Below are positions 1 to 6,872 of a stretch of 8,535 nt of DNA, piece by piece. The notes under the pieces are model-generated. The model was given only the letters and a program-made list of their open reading frames with translations. It had not been told where the DNA came from and searched no databases. The first letter of the stretch is position 1. Every line of letters starts with the position of its first letter. The translations under genes were made by a program, and so were the position numbers. The stretch comes from Paracoccaceae bacterium (GTDB taxonomy: Bacteria > Pseudomonadota > Alphaproteobacteria > Rhodobacterales > Rhodobacteraceae): NCBI GenBank assembly GCA_003447515.1, contig DLZA01000349.1:1-8535 (forward strand), in the 5' to 3' direction.

Positions 1-35
1 GACTGCCCTACCTCTGGCGGTCAGCTAGAAATTGT

Positions 36-49
36 GGTATTATAATACC
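36..49 (+). promoter_or_regulatory. Palindromic -10 region ahead of the decayed HGG-type gene
   Basis: GGTATTATAATACC is a perfect 14-bp palindrome, and its centre contains a consensus -10 box TATAAT (41-46). The intact paralogue near the right end also has TATAAT (8391-8396) in a similar GGGTATAATAT context about 30 bases before its ATG, so this is probably the inherited promoter of the gene. No convincing -35 hexamer is visible in either copy. The palindrome could bind a repressor or simply be an AT-rich coincidence around the -10. Confidence 0.4.
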
Positions 50-66
50 TCATAAACGGTGATCTT

Positions 67-198
67 TTGACTTTAGCAAACCTTAACCTTCAAAAAGGCA
101 TTCCATGGCATTTCGGCCCCGCTTGGCCCGGCCAACGATGAGGGGCCAAGACCCGCAAAGGCACGTTCTGCCAGGAGCCAGCTTACAAGCGCAACGAT
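67..198 (+). pseudogene. Decayed 5' fragment of an HGGxSTGPKT-type small protein gene
   Basis: Read in one frame from TTG at 67, the sequence gives LTLANLNLQKGIPWHFGP, then AWPGQR, a TGA stop at 139-141, and GAKTRKGTFCQEPAYKRN. The gene starting at 8426 encodes the matching NLEKGIPWRFGPNWPGKRCLAKTRRGTACQ; by hand 22 of 32 aligned codons give the same residue and about 62 of 98 bases match. The copy has lost its ATG (TTG in the aligned place), carries a duplicated AACCTT (79-90), has a weakened Shine-Dalgarno, and has TGA where the paralogue has a Cys codon. Likeness to my memory of the family continues to about base 195 (KRN) and then stops, with no HGG motif following. The family name is from memory; its function is not known to me. 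The resemblance is clear, and the gene is almost certainly dead. Confidence 0.75.
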
Positions 199-201
199 CC
201 G

Positions 202-214
202 TCTCACAGTGAGA
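202..214. repeat. Perfect dyad TCTCACAGTGAGA at the left homology breakpoint
   Basis: Two 6-bp arms, TCTCAC and GTGAGA, are exact reverse complements around a single central A. The dyad lies 7 bases after likeness to the HGG-type family ends and 54 bases beyond the sulfatase stop codon. The one-base centre makes a hairpin unlikely, so it would be a protein-binding or recombination site if it means anything. It has no T-tract on either strand, so it does not look like a terminator for the sulfatase. Confidence 0.3.
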
Positions 215-267
215 TTCAAAACGCAGATTAGTGGTATCTTTTCCAGCCAAATTTCCTCGTCTAAATC

Positions 268-1809
268 TTAGAAATTTCTGGCGGCCACGACTGCGTCGCT
301 GTTATGTTCCGGTATATCTCCAATACCTGCCATTTTAAGGTCGAGACGTTTTAACATGTCAATAAATACCTTGTTATAGTTGAGATCTTCGGCCACATTC
401 AGTAATTCAAGCGGGTCTGCATGACAGTCAAACAATTCCCATTCTGGTGGCTCGTCAGGTGTATGCGCCCCCGCTTGCCCCAAACCTGAGTTGTACCAAA
501 AAATCAGTTTGTATCGATCCGTTCTCAACCCATAATGGGCCCACGCATTATGGTGTTCATCCCTGTGCATCCAGTAACGGTGATAGGCATCGCTTTGCCA
601 ATCGTCTGGTGTCTGTCCCTCAAGGACTTGCCGCATGGATGTGCCCTGCATATAATTTGGTACTGGCACCTCAGCATAGTCTAGGAATGTTGGGGCGAAA
701 TCCACATTAGTTGCGATGTCCTTGCATATACTGCCGCTTTTTATCCGCTTGGGATACCGAATGAGAAAGGGCATTTGGAGTGACTCCTCATACATAAAGC
801 GCTTGTCGAACCAGCCATGGTCGCCCAAGAAAAACCCTTGATCCGAAGTGTAGATGACGATGGTGTTCTCGGCGAGCCCCTCTTCGTCGAGCCAGTCTAG
901 CATACGCCCGACATTTTCATCAATTGCATGAATCGTTGCGAGATATCGTTTCATGTAGCGTTGGTATTTGAAATGCGCGAGTTGTTCTTGAGTTTCAAAG
1001 GTAAAATTCTCGCCTGTATGCCGGTCGATTAGAACCAAACCACGCGGGTCTTCGGGGTGCGGTATGCGGCGCTCAGTTGAACCTTCAAAACACAGCTCAC
1101 CTACTTCGGCACCACCCTCAGGTTGTACCAGCCCAAGGTCACTATATTTTGTATCTATCCGCACTCGCATTCGAGCGGCTTCTGCAGCGCGGGCCCTATT
1201 CTTATAATCGTCGTTGTAGGTATTAGGGACTTTGATGTCCTTTTTGTTAAACATATCTCGATCCCGCGGGTGCGGCTCAAAGTTTCGGTGCGGTGCCTTG
1301 TGGTGGCACATTAGGAAGAAGGGACGATCGTAATCTCTGTTATTTAACCAATCGAGACTTTTATCGGTAATGATGTCGGTGGCATATCCGCTTTCAGTGC
1401 GCTCTTTTCCCATCTCAATCATTACAGGGTCAAAATACTCGCCTTGGCCGGGTAAGACTGACCAATAGTCAAAGCCCGTTGGCTCATGCGGCTTGCCTTC
1501 ACCCAAATGCCATTTACCAACCATGGCGGTTTGATATCCGGATTGCCTTAGATGCTTTGCGACATTAGGCCAGCGATTGTCAATATGCGTGTCCAGCGTA
1601 GTCACCCCGTTCACGTGATTATAGGTTCCTGTCAGGATGGCGGCTCGGCTTGGTGTGCAGATCGAATTAGTCACATAGCAGTGGTCCATCCGCATTCCAC
1701 CTTGAGCGATCCGGTCCAGATTAGGCGTCTGATTGAGCCCATGACCATAGGCAGAAATCGCTTTCGAGGCGTGATCATCAGACATAATGAATAGGATATT
1801 GGGTCTCAT
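268..1809 (-). CDS. Cytoplasmic type I (family S1) formylglycine sulfatase
   Basis: A 513-residue sulfatase that hydrolyses a sulfate ester with a Ca2+-bound formylglycine. The N-terminus MRPNILFIMSDDH supplies the metal-binding Asp11/Asp12. Cys51 lies in CTPSRAAILTG, the CxPSR motif recognised by FGE. GKWHLG (Lys99, His101), the HHKAPH block (about 169-174) and SDQG (Asp323-Gln324) followed by GDHGWFDK (His331, Lys336) match the other catalytic and metal positions of the fold. The C-terminal subdomain runs from about 400. No signal peptide or lipobox is present, so it should act in the cytoplasm on imported substrate. The ATG at 1809 is chosen over an ATG 18 codons upstream because GGAG lies 7 bases before it and the family N-terminus starts here. 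The GDHGWFDKRFMYEES stretch recalls N-acetylglucosamine-6-sulfatase or arylsulfatase-A-like subfamilies, but substrate cannot be fixed. It is divergent from the regulator and transporter operon. Confidence 0.93.
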   Translation of the reverse strand: MRPNILFIMSDDHASKAISAYGHGLNQTPNLDRIAQGGMRMDHCYVTNSICTPSRAAILTGTYNHVNGVTTLDTHIDNRWPNVAKHLRQSGYQTAMVGKWHLGEGKPHEPTGFDYWSVLPGQGEYFDPVMIEMGKERTESGYATDIITDKSLDWLNNRDYDRPFFLMCHHKAPHRNFEPHPRDRDMFNKKDIKVPNTYNDDYKNRARAAEAARMRVRIDTKYSDLGLVQPEGGAEVGELCFEGSTERRIPHPEDPRGLVLIDRHTGENFTFETQEQLAHFKYQRYMKRYLATIHAIDENVGRMLDWLDEEGLAENTIVIYTSDQGFFLGDHGWFDKRFMYEESLQMPFLIRYPKRIKSGSICKDIATNVDFAPTFLDYAEVPVPNYMQGTSMRQVLEGQTPDDWQSDAYHRYWMHRDEHHNAWAHYGLRTDRYKLIFWYNSGLGQAGAHTPDEPPEWELFDCHADPLELLNVAEDLNYNKVFIDMLKRLDLKMAGIGDIPEHNSDAVVAARNF

Positions 1810-1816
1810 GTTCAGT

Positions 1817-1820
1817 CTCC
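1817..1820 (-). promoter_or_regulatory. Shine-Dalgarno that fixes the sulfatase start
   Basis: On the minus strand AAGGAACGGAG is followed by seven bases and then ATG (1809-1807). The upstream in-frame ATG at 1863 lies at about the predicted transcription start of the divergent promoter, so it would have essentially no leader. This supports the shorter 513-residue protein. Confidence 0.7.
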
Positions 1821-1845
1821 GTTCCTTAGTTTGTAACGTCCATAG

Positions 1846-1874
1846 TTGACAGAATTCTATCATATGGTTATAAT
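1846..1874 (+). promoter_or_regulatory. Sigma70-type promoter for the iclR-ABC-FGE operon
   Basis: A consensus TTGACA (1846-1851) is separated by 17 bases from a consensus TATAAT (1869-1874). Transcription should start near 1881, leaving a leader of about 37 bases before the regulator ATG at 1918. Being 6/6 in both boxes with optimal spacing, it should be strong unless repressed. The -10 box overlaps the -10 box of the opposing sulfatase promoter. Confidence 0.8.
1847..1862. promoter_or_regulatory. Candidate IclR operator, near-palindrome TGACAGAATTCTATCA
   Basis: Seven of eight base pairs in this 16-bp dyad are complementary, centred on AGAATTCT. It covers most of the plus-strand -35 box and the start of its spacer, and it sits at the predicted start point of sulfatase transcription. 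A protein bound here would therefore affect both divergent units. IclR proteins commonly bind palindromes of roughly this size next to their own gene; that this regulator binds this site is inference from position and symmetry. A direct repeat ATATGG (1862-1867 and 1883-1888, 21 bp apart) lies next to it and is an alternative contact. Confidence 0.5.
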
Positions 1875-1895
1875 TTTTTTATATATGGGAATCAA
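1867..1895 (-). promoter_or_regulatory. Sigma70-type promoter for the sulfatase gene
   Basis: On the minus strand TTGATT (1895-1890) and TATAAC (1872-1867) are separated by 17 bases. The -35 matches consensus at 4 of 6 and the -10 at 5 of 6 positions. Transcription should start near 1860, with a leader of about 50 bases to the ATG at 1809. The spacer contains an A-tract (1880-1874). The box overlaps the plus-strand -10, so polymerase could not occupy both promoters at once. Confidence 0.65.
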
Positions 1896-1917
1896 GATGC
1901 AATTGTGAGATTAGTAA

Positions 1918-2685
1918 ATGTCGGGATCGGCCAGCAGAATTATCGCGCTCATGGAGGCATTCGAGACCTCAGGCGATGGCTCCATGACCGCTCAGGAGTT
2001 AGTGGAGCGCTCTGGGCTGCCGCTATCGACTGGCTACCGCATAATAAGCGAATTACAGGACCTCGGATTGGTGCATCGAGGGCCGGACAGAAAGCTATTA
2101 CCTAACTTCACTTTTCAAAGGCGCTTGATGTCGCCGTATGTTGATATTGAGTACCTCGCAACAGCTTGTAAGGCCCTTAGTGAGTCTCTGAACTCGGCAG
2201 CCGAAGTTGTTATATTGAATGGCCAGAACCTTTTGTGGCACATTGTCGAGCAACATCCCGATCAAGAAATTCGCCTTCGGGCGCATTCGGGATTTTTACG
2301 CAGTACGCATGAGCTTGATTCCATTTCCCGCTTGGCTTTAGCGCATTTGTCTTTGGCCGATATTGAAAAGCGTTGGGACACTAGTGCTTTTTTTTCTACG
2401 GGGTTAGATCGCCAGCCGATGAGTTGGGAGGACGTGCGCGACGGGCTTCAAGCGGTTGATACGAATGAAGTACAGTTGGATATGATGGGGAACGCCAAAG
2501 GTATTCGTCGTTTTGCCGTGGCTATTCATGGATCAGAGGGCGAGCTTGCCTGTCTTTTAACAGTTGCAGAAGCCGCCATCCCGGTTCGTAATGAAGCCGC
2601 ACACGTTGCTGCGCTGCGTGAAAGCTTGCTCACTCAAAAGTCTCTAATCGAAGGATATCAAATGAAATTAACAGCGTCAGGTTGA
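1918..2685 (+). CDS. IclR-family transcriptional regulator
   Basis: A 255-residue protein with the IclR layout. Residues about 4-60 form a winged helix-turn-helix; the recognition helix is near GLPLSTGYRIISELQDLGLV (33-52). An effector-binding domain follows from about 75 to 245. The length is typical of the family. It is divergently placed from the sulfatase with a 108-base gap, and only 31 bases separate it from the binding-protein gene, so it should be co-transcribed with the transporter and probably autoregulated. The effector is presumably the imported sulfated compound or a product of it; this is inference from context. The Shine-Dalgarno is weak (GTGAG, about nine bases before the ATG), which may keep the regulator scarce next to the strong site on the following gene. 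Confidence 0.9.
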   Translation: MSGSASRIIALMEAFETSGDGSMTAQELVERSGLPLSTGYRIISELQDLGLVHRGPDRKLLPNFTFQRRLMSPYVDIEYLATACKALSESLNSAAEVVILNGQNLLWHIVEQHPDQEIRLRAHSGFLRSTHELDSISRLALAHLSLADIEKRWDTSAFFSTGLDRQPMSWEDVRDGLQAVDTNEVQLDMMGNAKGIRRFAVAIHGSEGELACLLTVAEAAIPVRNEAAHVAALRESLLTQKSLIEGYQMKLTASG

Positions 2686-2716
2686 CGCTTAACTTAACTT
2701 GTAAAGGGAGGAAATT

Positions 2717-3973
2717 ATGAAATTTAAATCACTCGTACTATCCACTGCAATAGCATTGGTCACATTGCCTGCGGTTGCTGAAGATCTGGTCTTATCAATA
2801 GGTTCACGCGGTTACGGCCCGGCTGTTGAACGTAATATTGAAAGCTGGTCGGCCGCAAACCCAGAGGTCTCCATCAAATGGAACAAGGTTTCAGATGTTC
2901 CAGGCGATACACGAAAGCTATATGTGACAAGTATGAGCGCCAAGAGCCCTAGCCCTGATATCTTTGCGATTGATGTGATCTGGGCTGGCGAATTTGCAGC
3001 GCGCGGTTGGCTGCAGCCTTTGGATGGGCTGTTGTCGCAAAAAACCATAGAGCAGTTCAACCCAGCCCTTCTATCTGCTGCAACTCTTAATGGCAGCGTG
3101 CACGCCCTTCCACTTTACACGGATGGCATCCACTTCTTTTATCGTTCCGATTTGCTTAAAAAATATGGACTTGAAGTTCCAAAAACCTGGGAAGATGTGC
3201 TTGCGGCCTCCAAGACGATTGTTGAAGGCGAAGGAAACCCACAATTCAACGGATTAGTCTCGATGTGGGCCAAGATCGAAGGCTTGTTCATGAACTGGTT
3301 GGCCTTTACAAACGGCAATGGGGGTGGCTTTTTTGACGCTAATGGCGAGGTTGCTGTGAATTCGCCCGAAAACATCAAAGCGACCCAATTCATGGTCGAT
3401 CTGCTACACAAACATCGTCTTGCACCTGACTCTATTCTGAACTCTCGCCCCGATGATGCCCGGACTTTATTCCAGCAAGGCCGCGCGGCCTTTTTGATGG
3501 TACAAGATTTTGTCCACGGACCATTGAGTGCAGAAGACAGCCCAGTGGCTGGCAAGTTCGACTTTGCGCGCGTACCTTACTTTGAGGGTAATGAAACCGC
3601 CGGGAGCACTACGATGGGCGGTTGGTTTCTAGGTATCAATCCGAATTCGCAAAATAAGGAAGCAGCAGCTGAATTCCTGACTTACTTTGCAGGTTATGAG
3701 CAACAGCTTGCCGCGGCGGTCGAGGATAGCCGAGCGCCGACTATCCCGAGCGTCTATGAAGACAAAGCTATGATGTCGGCTGAGGTCCTAGCCAAATTCG
3801 GCAAGAACTTTGATTTCGGTGTTGTACGCCCGTCTGCAACGACTGGCAGCAATTATCCAAAGGTGTCGGAGACCATGCAGCTTGCGATTTCAAGCGCACT
3901 TAATCAGCGTGAGAGTGTCGAAGATGCTTTGAATGATGCTCAGAGCAAGATCATAGCAATTCTGGAGAACTGA
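2717..3973 (+). CDS. ABC transporter periplasmic sugar-binding protein (family 1)
   Basis: A 418-residue solute-binding protein of the CUT1 carbohydrate type (MalE/UgpB-like). The Sec signal peptide is clear: positive MKFK, a hydrophobic core, and AVA at 19-21 before Glu22 as the likely signal peptidase I site; there is no lipobox Cys. The mature part starts LVLSIGSRGYGPAVERN and contains the family features SPDIFAIDVIWAGEFAARGWLQPL and, later, GGWFLGINPNSQNKEAAAEFL. It captures the substrate in the periplasm and delivers it to the two permeases. A strong Shine-Dalgarno (AAGGGAGGA, 2704-2712) precedes the ATG, fitting the high expression such proteins need. A stable hairpin follows the gene. 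The ligand cannot be read from sequence; a sulfated sugar is the contextual guess. Confidence 0.93.
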   Translation: MKFKSLVLSTAIALVTLPAVAEDLVLSIGSRGYGPAVERNIESWSAANPEVSIKWNKVSDVPGDTRKLYVTSMSAKSPSPDIFAIDVIWAGEFAARGWLQPLDGLLSQKTIEQFNPALLSAATLNGSVHALPLYTDGIHFFYRSDLLKKYGLEVPKTWEDVLAASKTIVEGEGNPQFNGLVSMWAKIEGLFMNWLAFTNGNGGGFFDANGEVAVNSPENIKATQFMVDLLHKHRLAPDSILNSRPDDARTLFQQGRAAFLMVQDFVHGPLSAEDSPVAGKFDFARVPYFEGNETAGSTTMGGWFLGINPNSQNKEAAAEFLTYFAGYEQQLAAAVEDSRAPTIPSVYEDKAMMSAEVLAKFGKNFDFGVVRPSATTGSNYPKVSETMQLAISSALNQRESVEDALNDAQSKIIAILEN

Positions 3974-3988
3974 TCGAATATAGAATAG

Positions 3989-4014
3989 TCCGAAGGCAAC
4001 GTTTTGCCTTCGGA
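3989..4014 (+). promoter_or_regulatory. Strong intercistronic hairpin after the binding-protein gene
   Basis: TCCGAAGGCAA, loop CGTT, TTGCCTTCGGA gives a perfect 11-bp stem in the 80-base gap between the binding protein and the first permease. No T-tract follows, so it is not a standard intrinsic terminator. Hairpins placed like this, as between malE and malF, are known to protect the upstream mRNA or allow partial termination, so more binding protein than permease is made. That role here is inferred from position. Confidence 0.7.
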
Positions 4015-4053
4015 GCCTTACCGAGCCTACGCCCCTCTTAACGCGGAACCTAA

Positions 4054-4947
4054 ATGTCTAAAACTGCGCCTTCGATTGAACGAAAAAGACAAAAGACTGG
4101 CATGGCGTTCATAACGCCAACGTTATTAATTATCACTGCAATTCTTGTCTATCCGATACTACAATCTGTTGTGCTTAGTTTTGGCGAGTCAAGTATTGAT
4201 GGATCTGTACCCTATAAATTCGTTGGCTTTAAGCACTATTTTGCGCTTTTACAGACTGAACGCTTCTGGAACGCGCTCACTGTCACCGTGATTTTCACGG
4301 CTATTTCTATCCCATTAGAACTGATTTTGGGTATCGGACTGGCCCTTTTGTTGAACGAGCATTTCCGATTTAAGGGCATCGCACGACTAGCGGTTTTATT
4401 TCCATGGGCACTGCCAACGGCACTCAATACGCTGATGTGGCGCTGGATGTACAACACTGATTACGGTGTATTCAATGCAGTTGCCCTACAATCGGGTCTG
4501 GCAGATCGGCCTATAAATTGGTTGGGCGATGATGTGCTCGCGATGGGGGCAATGGTAACGGTTGCGGTTTGGAAAACGTCTAGCTTCATGGCGTTGATCA
4601 TTCTGGCTGGTCTTCAATCTATTCCACGCGATCTTTATGAAGCTGGTCGTATGGATGGCATGTCGCGTTGGCAAGAGTTTCGCGAAATTACCCTGCCGCT
4701 GCTCAAAGGTCCCATACTTGTGGCGCTTATCGTGCGCTCGATGGATGCACTGCGCACGTTTGAATTGCCATTCAACCTGACTGATGGTGGACCAGTCACG
4801 GCTACAGAAAGCTTATCGCTCTACGCATATAAGGTGATCTTCGATTTCGTTGAATTCAATTTTGGCGCGGCGATTGTGGTAGTGCAATTCCTAGTTATCT
4901 TTGCCATGAGCTTGATCTACATCTTTACCCTGCGGAACAAGGATTAA
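4054..4947 (+). CDS. ABC sugar permease, MalF/UgpA type
   Basis: A 297-residue inner-membrane permease with about six transmembrane helices. The first, near residues 17-40, follows a basic cytoplasmic N-terminus; the last spans about 272-292. The EAA loop that docks on the ATPase is EAGRMDGMSRWQEFREITLP (196-215), containing EAxxxDG. It matches the MalF-type half of CUT1 importers without the long MalF periplasmic loop. A weak GGAA lies ahead of the ATG, and the second permease begins four bases after the stop. It should pair with that permease to form the channel. Confidence 0.93.
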   Translation: MSKTAPSIERKRQKTGMAFITPTLLIITAILVYPILQSVVLSFGESSIDGSVPYKFVGFKHYFALLQTERFWNALTVTVIFTAISIPLELILGIGLALLLNEHFRFKGIARLAVLFPWALPTALNTLMWRWMYNTDYGVFNAVALQSGLADRPINWLGDDVLAMGAMVTVAVWKTSSFMALIILAGLQSIPRDLYEAGRMDGMSRWQEFREITLPLLKGPILVALIVRSMDALRTFELPFNLTDGGPVTATESLSLYAYKVIFDFVEFNFGAAIVVVQFLVIFAMSLIYIFTLRNKD

Positions 4948-4951
4948 ACAG

Positions 4952-5776
4952 ATGCAGTTACGTCCTCGTTTCGGGCTATACGCGCTGGTCACAGTATCTG
5001 TATTGGTTTCATTCCTACCGATCATTTGGCTTATCCTGACATCGCTAAAAACCACCGCTGGAATTTATGCTTGGCCGCCGCAATACATACCAGATCCGTT
5101 TACGCTGGATAATTACATTAACATCATCCAGAATTCACCGGAATTGCTGATCTATGTGTGGAACAGTTTTGTCGTTGGTTTTGGAACCACTGTCTTTACT
5201 TTAGTGTTCGGCAGCATGGCTGGATACGCCTTGTCACGACTTGGAATGCGCCGGGCCGGAATACTGATGATCTTCATTCTGGCTGTATCGATGTTCCCAC
5301 CGGTCTCATTGATCCCCTCGCTGTTTCAGAACTTCTTGCAGTTTGGCCTTTTAAACACCTATATTGGGCTGATTATTGCCCATACCGGCCTGTTCCTGCC
5401 CTTTGCCGTTTGGATGCTTGCCAGCTACTTCGCGACGCTGCCCGTGGAAATCGAAGAGGCAGCGCGCATGGATGGCATGGGCACGTTTAGGATTTTCCGG
5501 TCGATAGTAATCCCACTTTCATGGCCAGGGTTTGTGGCCACAGGGCTTATCGTCTTTATATTTTCGTGGAATGAATTTCCATTAGCCTTGGTTTTGATGA
5601 CCGAGAACGCGATGCGAACCGCACCTGTCGGAATCTCTCTCTACCCCGGAGAATACGCATTTCCTTGGGAAACTATTTCGACGGCAACGGTCATCGCAAT
5701 TATTCCAATCCTGATGATTACTGCTATTTTCCAGAAACAAATTGTAGGCGGGCTGACCGCTGGTGCTTCAAAATGA
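4952..5776 (+). CDS. ABC sugar permease, MalG/UgpE type
   Basis: A 274-residue inner-membrane partner permease with about six hydrophobic segments, the first near residues 9-31. Its EAA loop (169-188) reads EAARMDGMGTFRIFRSIVIP, with Glu169, Asp174 and Gly175 as the expected invariant positions. AAGGA inside the end of the previous gene (4939-4943) serves as Shine-Dalgarno, so the two permeases are probably translationally coupled. The length is normal for the MalG class. Confidence 0.93.
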   Translation: MQLRPRFGLYALVTVSVLVSFLPIIWLILTSLKTTAGIYAWPPQYIPDPFTLDNYINIIQNSPELLIYVWNSFVVGFGTTVFTLVFGSMAGYALSRLGMRRAGILMIFILAVSMFPPVSLIPSLFQNFLQFGLLNTYIGLIIAHTGLFLPFAVWMLASYFATLPVEIEEAARMDGMGTFRIFRSIVIPLSWPGFVATGLIVFIFSWNEFPLALVLMTENAMRTAPVGISLYPGEYAFPWETISTATVIAIIPILMITAIFQKQIVGGLTAGASK

Positions 5777-5786
5777 GATATAACTG

Positions 5787-6872
5787 ATGACCGAAGTAAA
5801 ACTGAAAAGTATCGGCAAATCCTACGGCGCGGTCGCGGCCGTGCAACAGGTTGACTTAACAATTAAAGATGGTGAATTTCTTGTTCTGCTTGGGCCATCA
5901 GGTTGCGGAAAATCAACAACTTTACGGATGATTGCCGGCCTAGAGTCGATTACGGCTGGCGATTTGTTGATCGGTGGCAAGCGTATGAATGATGTTGATC
6001 CAAAAAACCGCGGGGTCGCTATGGTCTTTCAGAACTATGCGCTCTATCCGCACAAGAGCGTGTTCGACAACATGGCAATGGCCTTGAAGCTGCAGAAGGT
6101 TGCAGCGTCCGAGATAGAGAAACGGGTTGGAACCACGGCTGAAATGTTGGGACTGACTGAATATCTAGGCCGCAAACCAGCAGCCCTTTCAGGGGGACAG
6201 CGCCAACGGGTCGCGATTGGACGCGCCATCGTGCGCACGCCGGACGTCTTCCTTTTCGATGAGCCACTCTCGAACTTAGATGCAAAACTGCGGGTCAAGA
6301 TGCGGATGGAATTGCAGGAGCTTCACGACCGGCTTGGTGTTACCTCGGTTTACGTTACGCATGATCAGGTTGAGGCCATGACGCTGGCAGACCGGATCGT
6401 CATCATGAATAAGGGGCTTGTAACTCAGGTTGGAACACCGCGTGAAGTCTATGATCACCCTGTTGATGAGTTTGTGGCAGGCTTCATTGGTAGCCCTGCA
6501 ATGAATTTTATTGATCTAGTACGCAATGATAACGGCATATGGAAAACCGCCTGTTGCAGCCTTGCACTGCCGTCCTTGCCCTTGGATACGAGTAGGCTTT
6601 TGAGCTTGCGCTTGGGCATACGGCCTGAGCATATCGTGGTGAACCCTGACGATGAAAAAGGAGCATTCACCTATCAGGCAACGGTGAAACTGGATGAGTT
6701 ATTGGGCGCTGATGCATTGCTGAACCTAAAAGTTGGGGATGTCAGCCTGTTAGCACGGGTCGGCGGTATGGACTATCCGGTTAAGGGTGATGTATTGAAA
6801 ATTGCTTTGCCTGAGGCACGGATGCATTTTTTTAATCCAGAAACGGGATTAGCGTATGATCGGACGCATTGA
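5787..6872 (+). CDS. ABC importer ATP-binding protein, MalK/UgpC type
   Basis: A 361-residue ATPase that powers the importer. It has Walker A GPSGCGKST (36-44), the Q-loop at Gln82 (FQNYALYPH), the signature LSGGQ (134-138), Walker B VFLFDE (154-159), the D-loop NLD (163-165) and switch His192 (THDQ). The C-terminal half, about 236-361, is the MOI/TOBE regulatory region typical of MalK-like proteins, with IRPEHI at its core. All catalytic residues are intact. It starts ten bases after the second permease and its last codons overlap the FGE start. Similar ATPases can serve several CUT1 importers, so sharing with other transporters is possible. Confidence 0.94.
   Translation: MTEVKLKSIGKSYGAVAAVQQVDLTIKDGEFLVLLGPSGCGKSTTLRMIAGLESITAGDLLIGGKRMNDVDPKNRGVAMVFQNYALYPHKSVFDNMAMALKLQKVAASEIEKRVGTTAEMLGLTEYLGRKPAALSGGQRQRVAIGRAIVRTPDVFLFDEPLSNLDAKLRVKMRMELQELHDRLGVTSVYVTHDQVEAMTLADRIVIMNKGLVTQVGTPREVYDHPVDEFVAGFIGSPAMNFIDLVRNDNGIWKTACCSLALPSLPLDTSRLLSLRLGIRPEHIVVNPDDEKGAFTYQATVKLDELLGADALLNLKVGDVSLLARVGGMDYPVKGDVLKIALPEARMHFFNPETGLAYDRTH

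Noticed and set aside
139..141. In-frame TGA at a conserved Cys position, suggesting selenocysteine.
   Set aside because: The copy has no ATG, a weakened Shine-Dalgarno and a small duplication, and family likeness ends at about 195. No convincing SECIS-like hairpin was seen just after the TGA. Simple decay explains it.
268..1809. Choline-O-sulfatase (BetC) as the sulfatase identity.
   Set aside because: The active-site motif is CTPSR in a different context, no BetC-like C-terminal segment was recognised, and no betaine genes are nearby; a CUT1 sugar importer fits a sulfated sugar better.
1810..1863. Longer sulfatase start at the ATG at 1863.
   Set aside because: It lies at the predicted transcription start and adds 18 residues unlike the family; the ATG at 1809 has GGAG seven bases ahead.
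3139..3555. 138-residue minus-strand ORF inside the binding-protein gene.
   Set aside because: It is antisense to a well-supported gene, resembles no family I know, and has no visible Shine-Dalgarno or promoter.
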